NCBI GenBank assembly: GCA_008360955.1
Contig: LUCM01000727.1
Span: 213,461-277,460 of the forward strand
Origin: Fasciolopsis buskii
Taxonomy: Eukaryota; Platyhelminthes; Trematoda; Plagiorchiida; Fasciolidae
Length of the DNA stretch: 64,000 nucleotides
Reading direction: 5' to 3'
This document shows, one piece after another, positions 1 to 13,672 of the stretch. The notes beneath the pieces are model-generated. The model had not been told where the DNA came from. It worked only from the letters and a program-made list of their open reading frames with translations, and did no database searches. The position numbers were made by a program, and so were the translations under genes. Every line of letters starts with the position of its first letter. Positions within the stretch are counted from its first letter, which is position 1.

Positions 1-2108
1 AGAATAGTTTAGTCTCACATCAAATTCATACCATTCATACTCTCCTTTATTAGCTTGCTCCACCTTGGAAAGTGCTCAGTCATCGATATTTCGAAAAGGG
101 GCAAACTCTTCTCAATTCGGAATGACAAACAGTGGTAATGAATTAGGAAACTGTTAAGTATCATAATCAATTCATGTTCCGGTCCGAGTATACTGATATC
201 ATACTAGTGGCATACTTTGGACATACCAGAAACGAAGAAAATGACTGCACTTTTACTTTTCCTGACAAATGTATTTAATTCATTCCATTTCTTCAAAGGC
301 AAATTACTATCCACAAACAAGTAAAATGAAAAAATACACATTCAGACAAACTCGATAGCCGCAAAATGCCATTTTTACCGAGTTTTCAGTTTTTTTCTAA
401 CTATTTTCCCTTCGGTTTGGTCTCCAGACGGTAATGCAATAACCGGTGTGAATATTCTTGCAGACAGGCAATTGCATAGGTTGGATTTTAGTTCCCTAAG
501 AAAATTGTGTTGCTGTAACCTGCACTCCACCACGCTGATTGCAGCACACAATTTAGCTACTGACTGGCAAGAGATCAATTTCGGGAATCCAAGTTAAATA
601 ATAGTGGTATTCTTGTGTTCACTGGTGTGGTCTCTAGCTGAAGCTAGCAGAGCGACTACCTAGTCACACTCAAGCTTCATTGCGATCATTTTACATCTCA
701 GTTTCTATTTGTCCGCTTCTCGTCCGTTCTTGGGTCATAATTTTTCACTGGAAAAATGTTTTTCTCATGCACTCAGCAGGATAACAGATGCAAGCGATCT
801 TTTTCATATAGTTATTTAAAATCGATGCAGTTACGTAATCCGTGGTCCGTGAGAGCCCATTTTGATTTGTTACCTGTCCGAAAAGGAATAGACGAATGGT
901 GTTCTTCGGATTATTTCTGCTGCATCCCACCTGCACATAATATCCATCAAAGCTGACTACTTTTTTGGCTTTTATCGTAAGATCAACTCGTTTGATAATT
1001 TTCTTATAGAATTATGCGACGTTGTCGTATTTCATACCCTCATGTGATGTATTCATTGCGTCACTTGCCTACTCACTTGTTCAACGACCGTGTGTGGGCA
1101 TTAGATTTCATATGATCGAAATGTGAGTTTAACTCTCTTTCGAAAGTGAATTATTTGTAAGTGCGTAACGGAAATTACATAGTAACCATGTGCAAACGAC
1201 AACACGGATAATTTGTGGCTCGTACCCACCCGGCCATCTGGACCAAGGATTCAGCCGAACCAAGATGACCATTGCAACTACAAATGCGTCATTAGAATAC
1301 GCTGCAGAAATCCATGTGGAAGCCCGAGAGCTATTTTGGATTGAATGAAACATAGACCATATTATGCTACGACCTGTTATATTAGAGACTCATGGTTTGG
1401 CCTTATGTTTATGTGTATAGATAATTGCATAATTGAATTATTCAACCGCTTCTGACAGATCTTACAGATCTTTCCCCTTGCACGAGGGGTTTGTGTCATT
1501 CGTCTTTAGCTGTGACATTTTAATGCGTGCTTGTTTTACGGGCTTTGCAAGTTCAACCCGTTTGCACGGTCATGTGAAAACATAAATTGTACCTTGATAA
1601 ATGTTGTCTGTCTACTTGTTAGTCGAAAGAAATCTTCCGTGGAATTGCGGAATACATAATGGAGTTTCATCCTGTAAGTTAACGCAACCGGAGTGTAGTG
1701 TGCAGTTCACGATCCACCTGGCTTATGGTGCAAAGATCAGGAAATAGGGCGTCTAAAATTCACCGAACTAAATTAAAAGAGCCAAAATTTTGAAGTCAGT
1801 TTTATCTGGATTATTCAACTGTATGTTCTTATGATAAATACTTAGAGTTCAGAAATGACCGGAAAAGAACAGTGACCTAACAAAAGAATAGCAAAAACCC
1901 AAGGTGATAGAATAATGAACTTAACTAGCAGAAATAGAATTGCAACCAGCGCGCAGCTGTTCGGTCAAAAACGTGATATTCTGACATGAAATACGGCAAA
2001 CGGTCGTTTTTTATTCTGAAGCGCATAACTAACGTAAAAAGTGAACATTTTCATGTACTTATCACCGTCAGACACGAATATAGTGCCGTAGAAAATGCAT
2101 TTGCTTAC
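1..2108. other. non-coding stretch, no supported gene
   Basis: No frame here shows a recognisable domain or repeat. The longest frames are 60-75 codons, as expected by chance in AT-rich DNA. A minus-strand GTGAGT donor at 1071-1076 is preceded by an open frame of about 24 codons, which is too weak to call. The stretch probably lies in an intron or 3' flank of the minus-strand gene candidate at 2109-2261. Confidence 0.4.
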
Positions 2109-2261
2109 CCGGAACAGTCATGTCCGAATCTGTTTGAATTGTGGATTGGGATGAAGTGGGGGTTTCCACTGTTGTTGTCGTGGTGCTAGTAGTTGTAGTA
2201 GTGGTAACTGTTGTTGTTGTTGTAGGCATCAAAGTAGTAGTAGTAGTAGTCACCGGTCGTA
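2109..2261 (-). CDS. putative Thr-rich, mucin-like internal exon
   Basis: Read on the minus strand, this 153-base segment is fully open in one frame. It encodes a run of mostly threonine (mixed ACA, ACT, ACC and ACG codons), then a Ser/Thr/Pro-rich tail (ETPTSSQSTIQTDSDMTV). It is preceded by a good pyrimidine-rich acceptor (ttccctcactttag) and followed by a consensus donor (GTAAGC). It enters with two bases of a split codon and leaves with one. Such segments are typical of O-glycosylated stalks of secreted or membrane proteins. The Ser/Thr bias continues past the trinucleotide repeat, which argues for coding rather than plain microsatellite. It may belong to the same transcript as the Ig exons upstream on this strand, but linkage is inferred. 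The alternative is a (GTT)n/(GTA)n microsatellite with fortuitous splice-like borders. Confidence 0.45.
2160..2252. repeat. imperfect (GTT/GTA)n trinucleotide repeat
   Basis: Plus strand shows interrupted gtt, gtc, gtg, gta and tag triplets, including an uninterrupted gtt run near 2208-2224 and a gta/tag run near 2233-2250. It coincides with the Thr codon tract of the minus-strand exon candidate. Slippage here would change the length of the Thr tract without shifting the frame. Confidence 0.8.
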
Positions 2262-5007
2262 CTAAAGTGAGGGAAAGTCATGCATTGAGTAGCAGATTAA
2301 GCAGTTGGCGAAAAAACCGTATGATTCAATTAAATATTCACTAAGCAAACTCGTCTCAAAAACTGCTGGAATAAGCAAACTTGGTCTCAAGCATATGAGT
2401 CAAAATAAACTTGCTTCAACTCAGGAAATTCACTTATGGTCCATTCATACATGTACTATAATCGCTGAGCATCGAAGCCGAAGTATATTCTGACATTTGG
2501 CTCAGGGTTAGCCGATTACTTGACCAGATTAAGCAAACGGATGATGGTAAACACTGCCACTCGTTTCGAATTTTGCCTACCAGAGCAGGATATTATCATG
2601 GATTAAAAATCGTTTCATAAGCAGTTTGATGCTTCAATTATTGCGTCTCTTTGGTTGTTTCATTGGTTTTTCGGTCGGGAAAACGTCATGGACCGTATTT
2701 CTCTGGGTTCTGAATTTCTTCTAGGATTCAGACATAAACGGGCATTGCCGAATATTGCACGTGATCAAATCTCAGTCGGCAAAATTTGTTGTTTATGGGT
2801 GTATAATTCATCATATTTAGGCCGTCTAAATTTCTCAATCCAGACATTGAAGGTTGAAAAATAAGTCCTATCATGAAGGAGTACATCCTGAAATTTTAGC
2901 GATCAGATGACCACAGAAAACCACGGAATCAGAGATGAGCATTTTCACCGTTGTTTAGATTTTCAAACTATATATACCCACCGAGGTCCAAGGCGAACTG
3001 TGGAACCTATGCATTTGTGTAGTCAGGATTCTTTGAGTAACTTTGGTCAGATATGATCATAGTCACTAGGCCAGTTTCCTAGTCATCCAGAATGGCATTT
3101 CCGTGAGGATGTAAACAATCACAGCCGTACTGATTATTTTATCGTGAAGGACTTATCAGAAGAGATGACTTTCATTGCCCTTTGAGTGCAGTGCTAGCGA
3201 AGCAAGTAACAAACTTCCGCTACACTAGACGAAATTAGTGACTGTCGATCAGTCTTGCAGCATTACGAGAATGAATTGCGAACTTTCACCCAACCGGACA
3301 AGTTTCCTATAAAACGACGTGAGTTTGAGCCGATCGAGTCATACGAAAAACTGCTTCATTATATATTACTCAGAGTGGGGTAATGTTTTTTCTCGGTGTA
3401 GACAATTTCGTATGGCTGTGTAATTCGAGAAATAATTTATTATGCATGACCGGTAAGGAAAAATTGGAATTTGAAAAAATCCACATCTCGACCCAAGAAG
3501 TTATTAAATGATATGGAAGTGTTAGCAGAAATATCCAATCACATCAGTATCCATTAAATCATCAGCGAGGATTACGAAAACGTTTGGGTAAGTGTACAAT
3601 GAGATGCAAACCAAAAGTGTAATAAAATACTGCAGCCAGTAAGTAGAAGGGACGAGACGGATGATTCTGTGGACGATCACGTAGATGTTAGGTTTGAATA
3701 ATGATACTCTTTAATTCGTTGTCGAAAAAAGCCGCGTATCTCGAACGTTTATCACGATTAACATAGATAAAACCATCATCGTCCTTCGTCGTCTGTACCG
3801 GAAACAAGAAGGAGCTCCTCATCATCCAAGTACTTCTGCAACTACTCAACCTAAGGATCACTTTTGTCGTTACACTTCCTACTAGTAATACTATAATAAT
3901 TTTAGTCATGTTTATATGCATATGATTATTAGTATTATCACCGTCATGACCGTCGTTTTCATTCGAATAACAGTAATAATGGTACCAGTTTTCCCGTTAC
4001 TAATCACTTCGTTTTTAGCATTGCTAATTTTCACAGAAGTAGCAATATAAACATTTTACCCATTCAGGGGTTGTGCTTCAGCCATCGGCCTTACAGAACC
4101 CACAGAATGTGACTTCATCTTAATGTGATTGTTCTAGTGTGCCTTATATTGATTGGTGAAATTAACAGGATATCTCAGATTTAATATCAATATTTTTTGG
4201 GCCAGCCTCTAGTAGTTTTCGTGTCCCGCTAGTCCCATGGCACACGCTTCCTGTCCACAACGCTTCTTGTGCAAAATATCTCCATCATTTTCTCATCTGC
4301 ACCAGTGTAACCATTGTACCGTTATGTTGCACTATGCCAGGTGCCCCAGAAGCAGATTCCTCAGTGTGAATGAAAGAAACAGCGCACGCAACCTGCTTGG
4401 CAAATGAAACCATACTCCCTTGCTTTTCCTCTCATAGCTCTTATTCTGCCAGAAATATCAGTCACTCAATCAGTCAGGAATGGCCAGTGTGCTATTTTTA
4501 TTTGGATTTTTTCTGTGCCCAAACACTGGTAGCTTTAGACCAAAAAGAAGTTCGCCTATTCCCCTAAGCATCCGAAAACCATGGAGCACTTGGACCAAAT
4601 TGTTTGGAAACGGACAGCGTGCAGCATCAGCAGATGGCGACTATTTGTTTCCTTTTGTTTTGAATGACATTTGTCGATCGATGAATAAAGACAGGAGAAG
4701 AAGCTTTTCTGTAGAAGAAGCGAAATAGCAGAACCTCGTAACGGAAACAATTCAAGTATCCAGTGGACCGGTGCACCTTCTATCCGACGAGAGTCAGAGG
4801 GAATTCACAGCCTGTGTATTCCTATAGTACATAATTAGTGAACATGCTTTGTTTCACTTCAAGCTATATGACAGCGATAGCAAACAATTGAATTCCTCTG
4901 CTTTCAACCCTGTGAACAGTTTTGCGAACTGTCTGGGAAATTCTTTGTTTCCTTCCACTTATTAGGCTATTACTAATCACCGATGAACTAAAAGCGAAAT
5001 ATTTTAG
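2262..5007. other. intron-like or intergenic stretch with no firm gene
   Basis: No domain was recognised. Around 4500-4850 the plus strand has two overlapping open frames of about 82 and 48 codons. One contains a plausible acceptor near 4520, but there is no donor or homology to support a call. A minus-strand frame at 3688-3921 is also unremarkable. Confidence 0.3.
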
Positions 5008-5237
5008 ATCGGGAAGATCGCCTTGCAAATTTATCGTTCCAACGACATCAACGAATGAGCAGACACTTCGCGGGTTGGGGAGAAATCAATGAGTACTACG
5101 TTGGTCTACAATTCATCAATGAATTGGCTAGGAAAAAGGTAACAAACTCTACTCATGTTTTATCATGCATTCTACTGAAATTTGAGAATCTTGTGCAGTG
5201 GACATCTTTTCAGACCCTTCAAGTTATCACCGGGTAA
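5008..5237 (+). CDS. candidate 3'-terminal exon, unknown protein
   Basis: An acceptor-like site (gaaatattttag) ending at 5007 is followed by a 76-codon open frame with a charged, protein-like composition (for example MSRHFAGWGEINEYYVGLQF). It ends at TAA 5235-5237. An AATAAA lies at 5272-5277, a plausible cleavage signal for a terminal exon. There is also a donor-like AAAAAG/GTAACA at 5138. From it the frame could splice in phase to an excellent acceptor at 5469 (ttctggtttccgcag), which would end the protein after ten further residues at TGA 5500-5502. I do not recognise the protein. Open frames of this length occur by chance in AT-rich DNA, so this remains tentative. Confidence 0.28.
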
Positions 5238-8200
5238 TAGATATTTTGACTGAAATAAGTGTGGTTAAACAAATAAAAGTGATTCCAAATAAATCGTTCC
5301 GGAACTCTTATATGATTCGTCCGGGTCGGCATAACTCTGAACTTTGAATACCCTGACAGACGTAAAGGAGCAGGTAATTATTAGTGAATCTCAAAATGAC
5401 CAACAATAATTTTGGCTTTAAATGAAACAATAATTGATTGCTTCTTCATTCCTCTTCTGGTTTCCGCAGCACGATGTCAGTCACCGTGAAATTCGGAATT
5501 GAAAAGAGCTTGTACACTGATGCGGTAAACAGCATAAGACACTTTTTTCATCATATTACCAACTAGTTATTGAAAAAAATGCATCCATATAAATCAGTGA
5601 GATCACTTTCTCGAGGGTCTGCGCTATGCAGCATGCTCACCTGTTGCTTTAGACTACTGGGATACAGAATTCTTGTGCATTACGGTCCAATTTACTTTCA
5701 GGCTCGGCCAAAACAGATTTTATGAAACGGAGTTACGTTCCACATGATTTCGTATATCATTAACATAAATCCAAGCACTTGTGGTGTTATTTCAAAATGA
5801 TTTCTGAAAATAATATCGAGGAGTGCGAAAGAATGACGCTAAAAGATGGAGATTGAATTCTGCATGCTCGGGACACTTAAAGTGACCAATTCCAACACCT
5901 AGTGATAACTCGACTTCGAGCATTTGAGACATAGCGCTACAGATTAACTAACGATTTGGTTACAAGAGGAACCAACGAATTATGAGACGGAAACACAAAC
6001 CTGTCTTTCAGAGCGAACTTTATCACTAACCACAACTCCGGGAATTTTTCAAACTCTCTAGAAATCTGATTCAGTTAGATGTTAAAATGCATTATGAACT
6101 TGTTTAGACTCCCCTTGTTCCAAGTACAACTCCCAGCATATCACCATTACCGAGTTACATTTTCATTTGCAGTTCAATACTTTCTGAGGTCATCTTCACT
6201 TGAAACACTACCATTTTGGGTGCACATCTCACTTGCTAGCATGTCACTGCTTGCTTCGATAAAATCATAAAGCATACGAGATTTGTGGGACAAAACCCCG
6301 AATTTTTAAATGCTAAATCTGCTGTTTTTTCATCGTTTCTTTCTTCCATTTAGATCTGTGGTCGTAGAAGCTCACCGTTTTTCATCATTGATTTTGTGAA
6401 TGGTGTGAGGATGATGAATTTACCAATCGTTAGATCTTCAAAATTTGCTACATATTTCAGAACAAAATGGTGTTGCTTTTAAAAGGACAAAAGTTTCTAA
6501 ATGTTTTAAACTTTGTTCGTTCTGCTTTTTCTAACGACCACTGTGCTTTCGTGGGCATGCTTTTAGGCAACGCACGATGTCTTCGTTGTTCTTTCCAATT
6601 TACGATCGATATTTTCAGAAAGCGATGTCCTTTTGTCCGATCAGAAGACCAATCAATTCAGTGTTCTTTTGCCGTGTTACTCTCTTTGCTTCTCGGTACG
6701 CCTTACCAATCATTCCTTATTTTTGTTACCCAATCTTTTTTGCATCATTAAAAGAAAATCATTGATTTTTGCTTCCGGGTGACCTCATGAGTGGTGGTGT
6801 TTGCTCATCGTTTTGCTGAATTCAACCACATCATACATTTATTGCATGTAAATGGCCTAGGATTTTGCACTAACGGGCTTCGAAAGTTAACCCCAACCAT
6901 TTCGTGATGACTGCTGATAAAGTCTCTCTGACTCCGGACTTCGATCTACTTCTCACAATATTTCTTTGAGAAGTATCTTCAATGAAACCCTTCTAATACC
7001 TAGATAATGTAATGCTGATTTGCGATCAGGTCGCCACCGAGCTTCGAGTTCAAGACTGTTTGAAACATTTTGTTACTCAGGGTTGCTTTTATTCCTCCTG
7101 TCGTTGTCTCATAGACAGCAAGCATTTCTCTTGCCGAAGTCCAAGATTTTTCACTGGCGGAATTCTAACGATTCAAGACAACCATTGAGTCCAGCAGTAT
7201 CGTCAAAAATTAATCATTCAGTAATTTACCGTTTTTTCATGCTCAAGTGGGGGAGCCCGTTGTTGATTCTCTTATGGCCGACATGAAGGAAACAAATGGC
7301 TTTTCGGCTGACGAAATCGTCTTGACTGAATAGGGAGGCTATGAAAATGCCGCGACACAGGAGCTTGTGGGAACTATCCTAGGGCCGAACCGAATCGCCA
7401 TAGAACAGGACAATCTATTGAAAAAAAAACCAACACCACGCACCATTATGAGTTAGCGTTCCTATCAAAATGTTTCTAAGTATGCTCGAAACAGCACGGC
7501 TCTATTCGCTTTCTTCCTGTACTGTTGTGGTGAATATTTTCGCCCTCAATGTGAGTGTGAAACGTGCAAACATGCAATTTGATTATTCATGTCCATTTCT
7601 GCTGACCCGTTGCCTGTCAGACAATAGAATTTGTCTAAGACGTGTGTTAGTGTTGAAGATCAATTCATTTCAGTCTATATGTATTATTATTATTACTATT
7701 AGTATTATTATTATTACAAGTATTTGAATGTCATAAGTGTTGCTAGCCTTCACTCAGCTGTATTCCCACTCTTATGTGCATTAGTTATTACAATCCATAA
7801 TCCTAATTTATGATTACGGTAAAGAATTCTGCAGTTTCCCTTTCAGAATTTGTAAATTGAGTAGTCAGTATTAAGATAATTTTTTTCAAATTTATCATGT
7901 TGCTTCTTGGACTAGATAAAATTTGATAATATGCAGACGAATACGATTAAATTTTCACCAGTCATATGGGGTACAGAGGCTCATGGCTAGTCTTCTCCTT
8001 CTCTTTATCCCGGTGTCCGGTTCCCGAAAATGTGATCGGAACATTAGTGCCGATTGGAGGTGGCCGTAATAAGGGACAAAGATATGTTACAGACGCGTGG
8101 TTAGACGTGCCATTTAGCTCATCTCCGATAGTGAGAGTCTGAGTCTTTCATTGTTCCTGGTGGAGCCAATGGGTGCGTATGTTCGTGAAAACAATGCTTT

Positions 8201-11200
8201 TGAGAGAACAACCCAAAGACTGATGAGACTGCACACATATTGTTGGTTCGATACAGACAACGAAAACTACATGCAAATTAGTGCCAAAAACGGGATGCTA
8301 TCAATTACTAACGATTAATGTTATTCATTTATAAATCACCTCGGCGAGAAGAGTAAATTTTAGTTCTAATTTTATTCTTGGTTGTGAATTTCTATTGATT
8401 TTTGCGGCAACCTAAACAGACAATATCACAGAGAAACGAAATTTAAAATGTCAGTGAAATGGATGACGTCTGTTCGCATGGGAATAGGAATACAGAGTTC
8501 TTCAGACAGCGCATCACCGATTTCGCGACTATTGCCATTTAACGATTATTTTTCTGGCATTGTGTATAATTTTACGCCTTGTATCTGATCCTTTTGCACT
8601 TCGTTCTCATTTGAATGACCAGAATTAGTCACAGCCCTTGGGTTGAAGCTCACAACAACCAGTGGTCGAAACCAGATTACTTACCGTGAGTTTTTGCTAC
8701 AAGAGCTGACTTTGACAAAATAATGAAATACTTCAGACAGATCCTTGTGCTGTTTCTTAGAATGAACTATTTGTAAATATCAATTTCTGAAGATTTGAAT
8801 GGGGTTGCGTGCTAAAAAATGTTACTTCATTTAGTGACTACGAAAACAGAAGGAAACGCCATCCTCTCTAATTAATTGGGCTTGAGCAAACTTGTTCACG
8901 GCTCCCGAAAAAAGCCGCGGAAAATTATTTTCTGCATAACAGAAAAAGACAGTAAAGCTTTCCGCTCGGCGTCTAGTTATCAAATGTTAGTCTTTGAAAT
9001 GACGATGCATCAATTTGAAAATTCTGCGGAACGCAACAATTGGACGAAGCCTTGAGGAGTAGTTACCTAATTCAGATGGGTCATTTTATTAATTGCACTT
9101 ACACTGAAACGTTTATGGCTGTGTCCATGAAATGCTTCTAAATTTTTCGTCGTTCTAATTAGCTGTCTGGAAGTTTGTTCCTAGCTGGTTTTCTGTTATG
9201 GATCTGAATGTTGCGATGATGCTGCGACCAACCTCATTTCTGGTGTGCCGACACTAGTATCCAACGCAACCATGATCCAAAGACCATTCTTAACACCCGA
9301 ATAACCAAGCGACTAACCACTGGTTTTGGGGTGCTTTTGCAGGGGTTCTTTTACCACTTTGGTTGGAGGAATGGACGTCTCGCCAGCGCACTCCAAGTGT
9401 GGCCTTGGTCACGCGTAAACGGAATACCGGGCTCTTATTACTACATATCAGCATTGTATAGTGGAACAGCACGCCCAGGGTAAAGGCAAAATCAGTCGTA
9501 AAAACTAGACTTTGGGATAAACACATTTCTGAACTTTGGAAAACGCTTAGCGGACTAAAATAAATATGGTTTCAAGTCCAACAATAAATTAAAATTATGC
9601 TCACAAAAAAGTGATCTATTTGATCCAAAGTACGGTTGGCTTAATTCAGTCCAATCCAGCTGCGGGCTCCGCAGTGAAAATTACGCGCTGACAACTACCG
9701 AATTCAATAAAAGCCATACTAAAAGAACGTCCTAACTCACGGATCACGCGAGCTGAAGACATCCACTCCGAAATGTACTCGAGCATCCGAATACTGCTTC
9801 CTTATCAAGTGGAAAATCAAGACAATTCGATGGGCACATGAGCCTTCATATTGACGAATAAGTACTTTGTCTTTATGCTTTGATCTCGGTGGTGAGGTTT
9901 AATCACCACCAGCCGATACTGATAGTGTCGTGCATACCGGTCAAATGCACGTGTAGGTTGCCGATTCTGAAATGCTTAATGCCCAAATATAATTCAGATG
10001 AATATTTTTGATCTGAAACTTAATCAGCTCCGTAATGGGATTGGCACTTCAAATCCGCGTGCGGGCCAGTCGAGAGAACGATAAACGTGAAGCAACTGGC
10101 TTGAAAGAAAAACGTACTTATGAAAGTACCTACATAAATTGACAATAGTATCAAGATTTCAGAGCTGGTAACGCATGATGGAAGTTGTTCAGTGGTGTAC
10201 ATCAGAGTGTTACGAATCACAAAGCCATTCCACGTTCAACGATTAAGAGACAGGCGACAGATTCAACTGCAATTCGTCATTTTTACCAAGATCCTCGCAA
10301 CTGCTTACTGTAAGGTACACACTGCGGACGCAGACAACAAATAAATCCTGGAGCACTGTCCTAGCAAAATCCCGACTTGACAAGCAGGCAGCAACATCCC
10401 ATATCCGTAGGGAGCATATTGGTAATAGGATGATCGCTTTTATATTTGCACGGCAACCCGAAATTGTTCAACAAGCGCTTAAACAAAGGAATTCTCATCA
10501 ACCTCTGACAAAATTTTCTAGGAAGCTTCGTTTTCTATTTCCCATTCACCAAGGAATAATTCAGGCTCTTTCGCCCGGTTAAAATAATATATATGATCCT
10601 GCGTTTTCGCATTTTTTCTGATTGCGTCGCTATGATGGGTCGGCAAGATTTCAAAAGCTTTTTAGAGTTGAGAGAAATAAACCTGTGTTAGTAACATACT
10701 TCTAATGGATGTTAGTAACCGTTATTTCTGAATACCATGCGAATAAAATTCCAAATAGGGGATTTAGGAAATGCAGTTGCTATGCTTCTATCCAGACAAG
10801 AGTAAGTTTTCGTGGTTAGGCAATTCATTTGACCGTAATAAAACTTGCAAGCACTCAAGTACTCGATATTTCATCTGTTTCCTCATGAACCTCGAATTAG
10901 ATGCTTTGAAAATGATTTTGTCACCGTTTGACGGTCCGTGACATCATTTTGCAATTCTCCATCGCATTAAATCTGGTTGTGCTTGCGCCTACTGAATCTT
11001 TATCCTCGGATTCCTAGAGCATATCCATGGTGACTGGCTTTGATAATCCATAACTTGTGAGAGTTTGTAGATATGAGCGGGAAAAGTATTTGGACCGTTT
11101 TGCGGATCCTAAGTTTACCTTATTTCTCGCAGTACGTGTGGACATTTTTCAGAATGCTTTCCTCATGTACGATGGAGTCGCCTGGGTGATTCCTCTGTTT

Positions 11201-13558
11201 GTGCGCCGGTCCAGCGATAGTTGACAACGAGGCATTCGATAACAGCTTGGATTCCGTTTACGTTTGGAACAGTTTATGCCCCTGTGTTGGGCTGTTAGTC
11301 GTTTTTATGCTACGCTTGCCTCATTGCACATGACCACAAGTCATGCATTTTCATAATCATCCTGATTGTCTCTAAACGCCGGCTGACTTGGCTCCACGAT
11401 ATGGATCAGACAGTCAGCGATAACGAATAGAGCTGGAATGAGAAAATTGGGTGACCACCTAAGTTGCTCATTTTGGCTGGGTGTGACCAGTGGTAGCAGG
11501 TTGCATGGACTGATGGCTGATCGGTGGATAGACAGTTGCTAATATACCATTGAACAGTAATTTTGAATATTTTACTTAACAGCGCTTCATTCCATTTTTA
11601 AACTCGAATACAAAGTCTAGAAATTAGAAATAAGGAAAGACACTTGCGATGACTTTCGCGTCTGACGTCTACGCTGTGCATTACCGCGAGGTCCTGAAAC
11701 GCCCAATTGCAGCAATCCAAGCTCCAAACTATGAGGAGGGTGTCGTTATCATTACTGCCACAGTCAATAGTGATAAGTTACCAGCTGATCATGATAAGTG
11801 TTTCTTGCAAAAGTGCATTATTTATCCCTTTTCTAGTGGTATTAGAGAATAGCAATGGTGCAGGAATTCAAAATTGCCGATGTTCAGTGTCCTGAAATTA
11901 AAAGAGGTCAGTTTTATTTTGTTCTTAGCTTCTCTTCGGGTAGTACCATTATCAAACTGGAAAAATAATCAAAACATTTCCTTCTGAAAAACAAAGGATC
12001 CCGGTATTGTTCGACTGTTCAAAAAATTCTAAATCGGTTTCACGGAAAAGGCCATCTCGTAAGGGAGTAAATGGATCTGAAGTTGGGATATCAAAAGACC
12101 TCACCTAAGACTCTCGTCATTCTGAGAATAAAATCCGAGTGAATTCAAGTAACAATTATTTTTCAAGCCACCGATGGTTAATGAGTTAGTGAATTATTCT
12201 GCGTTGGTCAGAAACACAAGCACAAAGAAACACGGCATGTTGCCAACAAAGGCCCGTTTTTAGGGCAAGCGAACAGCTAACCAGAAGATAACCTCAGATT
12301 GTAAGTCGTAATTCATACGCTAGTTACGTCCACAGACTTGATGAATTTATATAGTATGTAACTATTACTGTATGCCAAAACTAATGGTCGTACAGTGTAC
12401 TACGTCTTTCCTATGCCATCTCAGTTGATTGCTGAGCCAATGGTTCGACAAATTCACGGAACTTGCGTTCAGGGACACACTAGACTGGTGACATTTATTT
12501 ATCTAATTGCTCACCTGGATATTGCTCTACTCGCTTTTCTGTTGTAAATATTTTACTTGACATTCGTTGGAAGTTATCACGGAGAGAAAGCATTCAGAAC
12601 AATCACAGATGAGGCATGGCCGGTTTTTGTTTGAACTGAAAAGCACGCATAGAATATTTGGAAATCATGGCCGTGAGCAACAGCCTTTTCCCAGTGATAA
12701 CACCAGATGGTGTCATTCAACCTAGTGCTTGCGGTCCCGTTAACCGCACGATAATGATCAGACGTGTTTCAGGTCAAAAATGCTATTTTTTAGTCAAATG
12801 TTTCCGGGTTCACTTTGCATTTTTAGCTTGTGATTCAAAGTGAACAGCCGTTGATATGACACCGAGCCTTGTTAGGAAAGCAGCAGTTTCACCGTTTGTA
12901 ACCCACCACATATCATTCCCAGTGTGTAAGTTAAAGTACATAGCGCCATTATTGATCAAATGGAGTAAGAAGGAAACGCTGTGAATAGAAAAGTAGAAAA
13001 AATTCAGAATTTAAGCTGTAAAGCAAGATGAAGGGTAAGAAAAAGAACGAACTAAATGTTGCTAACAAGCATGGAAAAATTTGCATTGTTTTACTCTTTT
13101 TGTACTAACTGCAGAGTATCGAAGCTCTGCAATTTAAAATAACTAAAACAGCTTTTCTTATCCCTATGTTTGTTTTAGATATTTAAAGCCTGAGCGTGTC
13201 GAAAAATGCGGCCGAATAGCTTCTGAAACCTGTATCACAAACAGGAAGGAGGAAGTGGTAATTAATCGTAAAGTGCTAAAATGCATATGATTTTCACTTT
13301 GCTCAAAACGTTTCATTATTTATGGACCCAAAAGACCCGGATCAACGAATTCGTTGATCATGCAGCACGCAACAGCCGCATGGGCCAGGATAACCTTACA
13401 AAAACGGATTTGTGCCATAAAAGCAATCCTGAACAACCTCACATTACGAACGTCAAAATACTGTGAGTGTTGTTCCGCGAAACAGTAGGTAAGTGAATGA
13501 ATCAGTTGGAATTGCATTCATCTCTATGGTCCATCTACGGACCGATTGCAAGACGTAC
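5238..13558. other. intron-like or intergenic stretch, no supported gene
   Basis: The stretch contains an ATT-rich microsatellite (7678-7722) and scattered splice-like signals. For example, strong pyrimidine/AG acceptors occur near 6353 and 11150 on the plus strand, and a GTAAGT donor occurs near 8680 on the minus strand. None is backed by homology or by a matching second site. I see no transposon open frame or RNA gene. Confidence 0.4.
7678..7722. repeat. ATT microsatellite
   Basis: Run of attatt units with actattagt interruptions seen directly. Confidence 0.8.
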
Positions 13559-13672
13559 TGTCGCAACCGTCATCTGTTGTTGGGCCTCTCGGTCCAGGGT
13601 GAAATCATCGAAGTCATGCTCTCGCTCTTTAGGCGAGACTATTCTAGGTCTGTTCACTCGTAGGCTGATATC
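13559..13672 (-). CDS. putative internal exon, charged unknown segment
   Basis: On the minus strand an acceptor (acacaccttggcgtag) is followed by exactly 38 codons open in phase 0, ending at a consensus donor GTACGT. The translation is highly charged. It starts DISLRVNRPRIVSPKERE, then an Asp/Phe-rich stretch (HDFDDFTLDRE), then a Gln-rich end (AQQQMTVAT). The segment is clearly richer in G+C than its surroundings, which favours coding. It lies 1.7 kb downstream, in transcript sense, of the Ig half-exon at 15421-15607. That exon ends in phase 1 while this one starts in phase 0, so at least one exon would have to lie between them if both belong to one transcript. No family was recognised. Confidence 0.42.

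Noticed and set aside
2141..2344. Valine-rich plus-strand reading frame
   Set aside because: It is the complement of the Thr-rich minus-strand exon candidate. A poly-Val product has no splice or domain support.
11151..11224. Plus-strand acceptor followed by a 23-codon protein-like frame
   Set aside because: No donor before the stop and no polyadenylation signal. Such short frames are frequent by chance.
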